Source: Zygnema cylindricum
Lineage: Eukaryota; Streptophyta; Zygnematophyceae; Zygnematales; Zygnemataceae
Direction: 5' to 3'
Assembly (NCBI GenBank): GCA_037447655.1
Contig: JBBHKE010002376.1
Coordinates: forward strand, 1 to 50,933
DNA length: 50,933 bases
Below, piece by piece: positions 43,573 to 50,933 of this stretch. The position numbers and the translations under genes are program-made. The stretch's first letter is position 1, and every line of letters begins with the position of its first letter. The notes below the pieces were generated by a model, which ran no database searches, was not told where the DNA came from, and saw only the letters and a list, made by a program, of their open reading frames with translations.

Positions 43573-44160
43573 CTATATTATGTCTGCGATATCGGTGGCG
43601 CTGGCGAGCAGTTCCGTGGGTGTGTGAGTAGCATAGACGGGATAACATCCTGCGACGGGAGCATTATCTTTCCCCCTATTCCATAGATCCAGAGGAACCA
43701 CCACCTTGACTCCTTCGGGATCCTCAGGATCCCGAACAGTAAACTGCTCCTTCCACACACTTAATCCCATATTCACCCTTGTCCAGGTGGCCATTCCCAA
43801 TAAAATCTCAAACTGCTTACCTTCCACCACCAGGAAGGGAAGCTGAATTCGGACCTTCTCACCTGCGTCGTCGGCAAACTCTATTAACATAGCTTTGATT
43901 ATTCCGTGTACCGGTTGGCTCCCATTGCTAACAACACTTAGATAGATGTCACTGGGGAAGATTTCCGGTCGGAGTTCTTCAGGCATTTGCTGCAAAGCCG
44001 ATGTGGTGATTAGATTTGGGAGTGCTCCTGTATCGACCACTACATCTTGATACCCGCCGTATCCGTTGAGTTTGAAATTCCCCGTCCGGTTGAGAATTAG
44101 AGCCACAGATAACGTTTTGTAGTCCCTATCCATCATAGGGGTCTTTGGGTCTGCTGACAA
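43573..44160 (-). CDS. Gypsy aspartic protease (retropepsin)
   Basis: Open for about 195 codons. DVVVDTGALPNLIT holds the catalytic DTG at residues 43-45, followed by flap-like and ILLGMATW segments, the last matching the conserved (I/L)LG(M) strand of retropepsins. It lies in a different frame from the preceding Gag linker (44126-45016), overlapping it by 35 bases, so a programmed frameshift or a mutation separates them. A stop at 43573 precedes a Lys-rich linker leading to the methyltransferase. Confidence 0.82.
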   Translation of the reverse strand: MSADPKTPMMDRDYKTLSVALILNRTGNFKLNGYGGYQDVVVDTGALPNLITTSALQQMPEELRPEIFPSDIYLSVVSNGSQPVHGIIKAMLIEFADDAGEKVRIQLPFLVVEGKQFEILLGMATWTRVNMGLSVWKEQFTVRDPEDPEGVKVVVPLDLWNRGKDNAPVAGCYPVYATHTPTELLASATDIADII

Positions 44161-46242
44161 AAAAACGGATCTGGGCCTGATCGGCCCGGTGTTTCTCCCC
44201 TCCTGAATGGATTTCCTCTCCGAGGGCCTGGATGAAAACTTCCTCCGGGAAGTTATGGGAAGAGTCCAGTGTTTTCATGTGAGTGAGAGTGTAGGGCATT
44301 AGATGCCTTACTAACATCATCGTTGGTTTGGAGGAAGGAGGTTGAATTTTTGGCGACGAACTGGAGGAATCTGTTGGTTCCACCGGTTGATTCTTCTTCC
44401 CCCCCCCTGCTTCCTCAATTTCTTGGTCGGATTCTGGCGCTGGCAGTGTTTCTGGCGTGTTATCCTCCGGGCGTTCCGCCAAATATTTTTCGAACCAGTC
44501 TTGGGTGTCACGCGTTTCTTCCTCCTTTGCTCGTTCCTCCATGTTCCTTGTTTTGGTTGTCCTGTAATTTTCGAATCCCGGAGGTAGTTTCGTTGCGGCT
44601 GGTGGAGGTGGGTTTGTAGATTTGATTCCGAGACCTATGTCGTCGTTCAGGATGACGGCCCTGGGGGTGAAGGACAGAGGTCCAGTAGCGTTCCTGTTGT
44701 GGTCTCGTGGAGCGAGCTTTTGCCTGTCCCTTCGTTGCGCCAAGGTTGAGTTGCGGAGCTGCCTGCGATTGTCCCCCACACCGACATTCCAGGCTCCCGA
44801 AAGGAGGGTTTGTGCGTGATGTGCTTTCGCAGGTTCCATGTCCCATCCCATCACCTCGTCATCGTCTTCGCCCGCTGCGGTTTCCTGTTCAAGCTCCGCG
44901 AGCTTCTGTAGTAATTCGTGCTTTCTCCGGTGGAGTTTCTGGGCGATCGTCAGAGCAGGAGTCCTGGAGGGCGATCCTAATCCCAGCGCTGCCAATTCTG
45001 CAGCCATGGCTGCCATTTGCTGGCTCTGCTGTTGGATGATAACCTCTGGGGTTAATCGGGCTTGACCTGTTGGCTATCGTTCTGGGTTTTCCGGGGTGCG
45101 GCGTCCCCAAGGGTAAAGAAGCTGCAGCGGGAGAGGATTCACGGCCGTTTCACCTTCTCCGGTGAACAGTGAATATTGCATCATCTCTTTAGGAACTCCA
45201 TTCTTTCCGAAGAACTGCCCTTCCTTGTGACCCATGAAACCACAAGCCTCACACTTCGAGCCCTCGGTGGTATGTTTCCCCCGCAATTCATTTGAGATTT
45301 GCGCGTCATCAAATTTTGGAAGTTTTATTTGTCGCAATTGGGCTTGCGACATCTTTGTAGTCTCAGCTTGTGGGGTCGGCCGGTAATTCTCTTTGTTCAC
45401 CGGTGTTTTATCGTCTGACCCTCCTCCTTGCTTCCTTTCTTGCTGCCTCTTTGTCCTTTCAGCTCTCTCCTTCTCCCATTCCTTCTGCTTAAGAGCTAAT
45501 TCCGGTTTGAGCTTCCGGGGGCATCGCTTCCATCCATGACGTGTTTGTTGACAATTTAAACAGTTATAGAGGAAGACACGATCATCGGCCCCCATGGCAG
45601 GTTCGGATCCGCTATCCACCACCTGTTTCCCCTTAAGCTTCCGCAAGGCTAAGAGTTCGGCCGACTCTTCATGTTTGAGAGGCATTTCTCCGGCAAATCT
45701 TGCAAAGTTCCCTCGGGTTTTCCCGATTACCGCTTTTTCCTGGGCCTCGCGGTTGACAAAGTGATCATAAAGCTTCATGGCGGCCAGAGAGATTTCTTTG
45801 GCGGTTGGATTCACGTCCTGGATGGCCTGTCCAGCAATCCAATTATCGAGGGCTGCCTGCCCCGTCGGTCCGAACGAATTTCGGACAGCGATGAAATATT
45901 TGGTTGCCATGGCCGGAAGATCAATGGTTGAGAGTTTGGTCTTTTGACAGAGGCTGGACAATCTGTTAAAAAGAGTCTGTGGTGTTTCACATTTTGGCAA
46001 CGGAATTCCGTGAATTCCTTGATAGCAGATTCATTCCTCTTGGTGTAAAGGAGTCTCCAAGCATTCAAAAGAGTGGTACAGGGGGTTGGGTTTGCAACCA
46101 TCCGAGTGGCAGCCTTGGCCTCCTGGATGGCCTGAAGCTGAGCGTCGTAGGCTCGTCCTTGTGCCTGCAGTTTCATGTCCTCTGTGAAGAGGGCGGTGAT
46201 AGGAGCGGCTGCAGCGGCAGCCAAGTCTGCTTGCGCCTGCAA
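44126..46242 (-). pseudogene. Gypsy gag C-terminal region with zinc knuckles and coiled-coil linker
   Basis: Three open pieces: 46242-45811, 46000-45074 and 45016-44126. The first holds Gag helices (QAIQEAKAATRMVANP). The second holds a CCHC knuckle (CLNCQQTRHGWKRC) and a second, defective one (CEACGFMGH without the last Cys). The third has a Gln/Leu coiled coil (KLHRRKHELLQKLAELEQE) and a Glu/Pro-rich linker. The second and third are in one frame with a TAG at 45074; a frame change near 46000 separates the first. Confidence 0.78.
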
Positions 46243-47602
46243 GACTGCCTCATCAAGGATAGGGTCTGATATTTTGATGTTGGAGCCATCAGAAGAGGTT
46301 GTCGCTCCTTATAGTCTGCCAAAGATCCACCAGCAAGATAGTTCACCATCATGGGGAAAAGCGTGGTCTCGAAGTCATCCGGAATGGCTCCGCCCCTGTA
46401 TTTGTTGATTTCAGATTGGGTGAAAGACTTCCACAGCAATTCGAAATCAGAGAAAGCGATTCTCGAGCTATCTCTTGTAAAGATCCTTGCGTCCCCCATT
46501 TCGTTTTCCTCCTCTGCAAGGTTGGTGAACTGAGAAGAGGATGGTCCGGTTGGGCTGACAAACTGAACCGGTGAAATTACCCCGGGATCCGCGTCGGGTG
46601 GCTCGGAGCCTCCTCCTTTTCCGGTAGAAAGAGCTGCCTGACGAGAGATGGCACTCCCCCCCACTGAGGAAGCTCCGGTTACTGGTGGGATAGTGAGATG
46701 ACCTGTATCTCCTTGGAGTTGGCCCTTCGGATACGAGGAGCTTATCTCCTTGGGAAAAGCGGCCCGAAGTCCGACTCCTCTATACCCAGGAAAGGCCCTT
46801 TCCTCCCGGCGAACTGTTTCCACCGAGGGAATGTGGAGAATAGGTTTAATCACCGGTGGTCCTTGAGGGATTGGTGGAGAAGGGGAGAGAGATGAATGAG
46901 GACTAAGAGGGAAAGGGGTCTGTCTCCGTGTACGCCTTCTGGAGGTTTTTGGTGGAGGAGTTCCTTCGCTGGAATCGGGAGAACGTCGGTGGTGAGGAGA
47001 GTAGGCAGGAACGTCGTACTTGTAGGGTAAGACACGTGGTCCTGGTGACCCACGGATTGCAGCGGCCGGAGAAACAAAAGGCGAAGGAGATGAGGCTTGA
47101 GGTGGAGATGGAGGAGGAGTGGAAAACCCAAGGGAGATGTGTTGTCTCTGGTCGGGTTGTAATAATACCACGGCCTCCTTAGTTGAAGACCCAGCCACTG
47201 AGACAACAGTAGGACGCTCAGCGGAGGCGGCTGCAACGTTATCCGGTAAATCTGCACCCATCCCCTGTTTGTTAGGTCCTGTTGTTTCCCACCCTTCCCG
47301 CTGAAGATGAGGCTCCGGTCTAAGTTCCGAAGAAATCCCGGGAGCTGGCATCTCCGTAGGGGTTGTCTGCGCTGTAGTTTGTCTCTCAGCCGAGGGACCT
47401 GTTTCTCTAGGAGGAGCTACCTGTCCCCTATGATCCCTCCTGATATTTGTCTAGCCTCCCTTATGAGGGTCAATTCCTGTTCAAGGGCCCTCTTCCTCTC
47501 TTCTTCAAGAGCTTCCCAATCGATGGTGAAGGGTCCAGCCCCCGCCGTAGCCTGACTCTGAGATAGCAAGATATCAACAAGTTTTTGTGTACTGCTCACC
47601 AC
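46173..47602 (-). pseudogene. Gypsy gag N-terminal region (Pro/Ser-rich)
   Basis: 47602-47417 encodes a Glu-rich coiled coil (EALEEERKRALEQELTLI). After a frame change, 47351-46290 encodes a long Pro/Ser/Arg-rich disordered segment, then a structured Gag-like part (FSDFELLWKSFTQSEINKY, FPMMVNYLAGGSLADYKE). Another frame change near 46290 leads to the next piece. It is unusually long for a gypsy Gag. The upstream end is lost at the junction with a copia fragment. Confidence 0.7.
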
Positions 47603-48436
47603 AGATAGAAATAATAATAAGATTAACTCAAAAGGAGACCATTGGAAACATTTTTGAAAAATTCCGAATGGACAAGGCTAATAGTTGTACCACTCCAATG
47701 GAACTAAAGAAGGGAAGTGAGGGGAGTGTGGAAGAGGGAGTTATAATTTTGGATGATGAGTTAGGCACTAAAGAGAAAAGATTTATGCAGACAATTCCTT
47801 GGCATCCTAATATACTTCATGTATTGTACCCATCCGAACATAGCCGCAGTGTAGGAGTACTAAGAAGAAATTATGAATGCTCCCACTAGAAAGGATTGGG
47901 AGGCAGCTAAGAGAGTCCTTAGATATCTCAGAGGGACTAGAGATCTATGGTTCCATTTGGGTGGGAACAATAGTAACATCACCAGTTGGAGTGATGCCAG
48001 CTATGGGGATGCTCCTATGTGGATATGCACGTCTAGATATGTATTGTATGTGGGTGATTGCGCTTCCTGCTGGAGGAGTAAGCAATAAAAGGTCATTGCT
48101 CAGTCCACCATTGAGGCTGAGAACATGGCTTCTTGCTCTACTGTAAAAGAATTAATATGGGTGAAGTTTTTACTTGGTGTGCTTGGTCATCTTAACAGTG
48201 ATGTCCAAAAGGTGTTTTGTGATAATCAAGCAGCAATTGACATTTCTGCCAATCCTAAACATCACTTTAAAGCCAAACACATGGACATTGGACTTAGCTT
48301 CGTTAGGCAAAAAGTAGAAAACAAGATAATCAGTTTGTAATGTAAACCAGATAGTGAAATGGTAGCAGTTATGATGACTAAACCTGTGCCTTCCCCTAAA
48401 CTAATTTTCTACGAGAGAAGTGTAGTCTTAAATTAA
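47587..48436 (+). pseudogene. Copia E5 pol remnant (RT C-terminus and RNase H)
   Basis: Three pieces parallel the end of E1 pol: RLTQKETIGN and MDKANSCTTPMELKKGSEGS (47587-47889), DWEAAKRVLRYLRGTRDLW with SWSDASYGD (47873-48088), and FCDNQAAIDISANPKHH (48125-48340). A frame change at about 47880 and several stops disable it. The first 13-16 bases overlap the gypsy gag ORF at the junction. Confidence 0.88.
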
Positions 48437-49506
48437 AGAGTGACTAGAAAATAAAGGGAGTGTAGAAGTTAAAGGTTCTTTTAGTATTATCTGGGTCTAA
48501 ATTAATTGAGGAAAAGAAGCCGAGGCAGCGTGCCTCTAACTCCTCTCTTCAGCTCCCACACTTGTAGCAGTCACTGATGGTTGAAGAAGGAGATAGAGCC
48601 ATGGCTGCTTTTGCTATCCACAGAGAGAAAACCAGATGCTTTAGTAGATTTACTAAAAGGGAACTTGACAGACCGAATATTTGATCTTGGTACATACCGT
48701 TTGTCAAGCTATTTGGTAGCGGTTAGCTTTATCCTAATAGTCTAGGATTGGAGCTAAGACATTAATGGTTCAACAGATATTTAAACTGTGACGCGTAAAC
48801 AAATAAACTTAACTGAAACTATAGACGTTGCGCATGGATACAATTTTGTAAAGTACAGACTACACTACGAATACGTAACGGATACGGCGCATTTTGTTTC
48901 GATAGCGAAACAAATACTGCGCAAAGACTTATGACAGCTACGATTAAAACCCAGTTTAATCAGTCGGTCGCAAAGGATACCGAGATCATAGAATAGGATT
49001 TTTGCGATTTTCGATCACCGCCACATCGATTCACACGTGGCACAACCACATTGTATTACGACATCTCCGCGGATTATAAGAACGAATCCAAATATGACAT
49101 GTGTCGACTCGTTGGTTATATCCTACAATGGCCGTACAGAAAGTACACCATCACCTGTACCTTTTTGTACAACACAGTATTTTGATTGGTGCCGTACTTT
49201 AGGAGTTAGAGTTTTAGAGAGCGATAGGACTTACAAAAATTTGGTAGATAAGACCCTCTCTCATAGATTGCTTCAATACAAAAGGAAACTTTGAGCCTCC
49301 ATAACTTACTACTAAGGGGAGCAAATTCAGAGATTCTTTTTGCTATATACTCAAGGGAGTCTTGCCTTCATAGGGGTGACGGTGGTTAGAGTTTTTGTCT
49401 GCCAGTGTGGCAATTATTCTTGCTGAAACACAAAGGGGTTAGGGTTATCCTAAAGTCTTAGTGTGAGCTGCCTATTCAGAAGACCTATGGAGGTCTTAGA
49501 GTTGCA
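47603..49506 (+). mobile_element. 3' part of a copia element (E5): RT end, RNase H and 3' LTR
   Basis: Truncated at its 5' side against the gypsy gag. The interior runs 47603-48436, the polypurine tract 48444-48460 and the LTR 48461-49506 (1,046 bp, ends TGTAGAAG ... AGAGTTGCA). No TSD can be assigned because the 5' part is missing. Confidence 0.87.
48461..49506 (+). repeat. 3' LTR of copia E5
   Basis: It aligns along its length with the LTRs of E1 and the solo LTR (shared GTACACC...CTGTACC, TTGTACGG-type and CCTCCATAACTTACT blocks) but is clearly more diverged. Confidence 0.85.
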
Positions 49507-49914
49507 GAAACGTGTGGTACTGCACGAAATATAGTACTACACGAAATGAACGAAACAACATTTGATTTCAATGAACGACATTAAATGTTGTTTGGCGATC
49601 GAAGATTCGCGAAGAAAATCGGAATTTCAATAGTTAACACGGAATGATGACCGTCAAAATTCAACGGTCAACACCGAACGATGACTGGTGAATTTCAACA
49701 GTCAACTTTTTTTTGCGCGCTTTCAGATTGAACGACTGACATTAATCTCCAGAATACGAACAAGTGGCACGTGTGAGTGCCGGCATACTGGAATGGTTTT
49801 TTTTGGCTGTAATTTTCCAAAATGGAGGGAATATGACGTGTGGTATCATCCTATAGGATGCTCGAGAAGAATGGGATAGAATAACGACGACCTATATGCC
49901 TTGTGGCATACCCA
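49507..49914. other. Spacer between copia remnants, with short inverted and direct repeats
   Basis: It contains AACAACATTTGA..TTAAATGTTGTT as an inverted repeat near 49555-49592 and a direct repeat of a GTCAA(A)ATTCAAC(G/A)GTCAAC-type motif at 49650-49710. No coding signal was seen. Confidence 0.45.
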
Positions 49915-50306
49915 GAGTGGTGCCGAATAATTCTGTACATAATGTATCGCGGCTATCGTACTTTGTATATACATTATTTAGTGTATGATGGTTTTTGATT
50001 GGTCTAGAGGAATTGTGAGAAAGTTTTTACGACTTACACAATTTTTAAAAAGCCCTCTCTCCTTGAGGCTATCTATATAAATTTGTTGTCTTGGAACAGC
50101 CATAAGTTAATGCTTAGGTGAGCAAATTCAGTGATTCTTTTTGTTGCGGGCTCACGGGAGTTTACGCTACACATGGGTGTAGTCGGTCAAAGTTTTGCGT
50201 GCCAGGGTGGCACTTATTCATTGCCAAAGTCAAAAGTGGGAATATTATCTTAGAGGCTTCATATAAGCTAGACACTCTGTGTATTAATAGAGGTCACGAA
50301 ATTACA
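49915..50306 (+). repeat. Copia LTR, 3' portion (element E6)
   Basis: Shares the conserved LTR end (GCCAGGGTGGCA, GAGGCTTCATATAAGCT) and stops at ATTACA directly before a primer-binding site. A TATA-like TATATAA is at 50074-50080. The 5' boundary is unclear. Confidence 0.65.
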
Positions 50307-50400
50307 GGTTATTGGGCCCACCCTCTATGGTGCCCATTTTCAATGGAACATGGTTCATTTGTTGGGAAACCATGATGAGGGGTGCATTTTTTAATAAACG
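50307..50400 (+). pseudogene. Primer-binding site and gag remnant of copia E6
   Basis: GGTTATTGGGCCCACC is the shared primer-binding site with one extra T, which destroys the overlapping ATG. The next codons match the copia gag start (IFNGTWFICWE), then the frame decays. Confidence 0.7.
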
Positions 50401-50439
50401 GCTATAGGGCATTATGAGTGGTCGTGTGCGTCGGGATGC

Positions 50440-50933
50440 ATAGATAATGTTTTGTAAAGTATGAAGTACGGTACGGTTCCAAAAGGGATACCGCGCGTTT
50501 GTTTCGACAACAAAACAAATATCGCCCAAGAATTTATGACGGTTATGATTGAAACCCAGTTTTGATGGGACGGCCGGGAAAGATGCCGAGATCGCATAAT
50601 AGGATTTTAGCGGTGTGCGGTCACCACCACATTGATTGATTCGTGGCACAACCACATTGGATTACGACATCCTCGAGGATTACAAGAACATATCCAAATA
50701 TGACACGTGTCAACTTGTTGGCCATGTCGTACAATGGCCGTAAAGAAAGTACACCGCCACCTGTACCTTTCTGTACAACAATATATTATGATTGGTGTCG
50801 TACTTCAGTAGATAGAGTTTTAGAGAGATATAGGACCTAGAAAAATTTGGTAGATAGGACCCTCTCTCCGAGAGAGCTTCTCTACAAAAGGTCAACTTTG
50901 ACCCTCCATAACTTATTACTCAAGGGAGCAAAT
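50440..50933 (+). repeat. Copia LTR fragment running off the right edge
   Basis: It aligns with 48830-49320 of the E5 LTR and with the solo LTR, plus orientation, ending at GGGAGCAAAT at the window edge. It probably belongs with E6 as an internally deleted copy. Confidence 0.75.

Larger units (their letters stand above)
30869..47602 (-). mobile_element. Ty3/gypsy retrotransposon encoding a C5-DNA methyltransferase and a PHD finger; split and decayed
   Basis: Order on the minus strand: gag (47602-44126), protease (44160-43573), cytosine-C5 methyltransferase (about 43370-42410), RT (42400-41031), RNase H (41030-40922, resuming at 32806-32298), integrase (32290-31300), PHD finger (31072-30929). 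Integrase after RT marks it as gypsy. Copia E2 interrupts RNase H with a perfect GTTAT duplication. The left part of gag stops abruptly at 47602 against a copia fragment, so the 5' LTR is missing. Frameshifts and nonsense codons show it is inactive. Confidence 0.88.

Noticed and set aside
44317-45065. Several plus-strand and alternative-frame ORFs over gag
   Set aside because: Shadows of the GC-rich gag and linker frames; no domain and the wrong strand.

Overview
The window looks like nuclear DNA of a green plant (streptophyte). It holds two spliced plant genes, a plastid fibrillin (FBN4/PAP6 type) and an XYPPX/Gly-His-rich protein, in a matrix of Ty1/copia and Ty3/gypsy retrotransposons, a DNA transposon and its MITEs. 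No bacterial operons, rRNA or tRNA genes are visible. Species cannot be named; a non-seed plant or charophyte is possible but is inference only.

Layout. 1-3130: XYPPX gene on the minus strand. 3130-6508: gene-poor, with short tandem repeats and a 216-bp MITE. 6509-10786: intact four-exon fibrillin gene (minus strand), with two related MITEs and a G-rich repeat in its introns. 11489-27068: one large DNA transposon, bounded by a perfect 22-bp terminal inverted repeat with TA on both sides. It carries a pogo-type (DDE_1) transposase pseudogene in four exons and a second ORF inside the first transposase intron. A 6.5-kb copia element (15109-21570) has split that second ORF. 28017-29064: solo copia LTR with a perfect TSD. 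About 30870-47600: a decayed Ty3/gypsy element on the minus strand. Its RNase H region was hit by a copia derivative (32807-40916), whose own LTR was hit by a young non-autonomous LTR element (33164-36924). 47600-50933: copia fragments and LTRs.

Most notable system: the gypsy polyprotein reads gag, protease, C5-cytosine DNA methyltransferase, reverse transcriptase, RNase H, integrase, PHD finger. The methyltransferase motif X region and the RT share one reading frame, so the enzyme is part of Pol and not a neighbouring host gene. A retroelement carrying both a DNA-methylation writer and a possible histone-mark reader is striking. Methyltransferase-bearing retrotransposons are known, from memory, from dinoflagellates and charophyte algae; the combination with a terminal PHD finger is what I would check first.

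Second system: the pogo-type transposon and four short MITEs (5297, 7530, 10213, 27076) share the CACCG...TATTAG terminus and the TA target, so they look like an autonomous parent and its non-autonomous derivatives. Third: every copia-type element with a readable primer-binding site uses a site complementary to the anticodon region of initiator tRNA-Met (half-tRNA priming, as in Drosophila copia). In the two elements with a readable gag and in the non-autonomous one, the first ATG lies inside that site.
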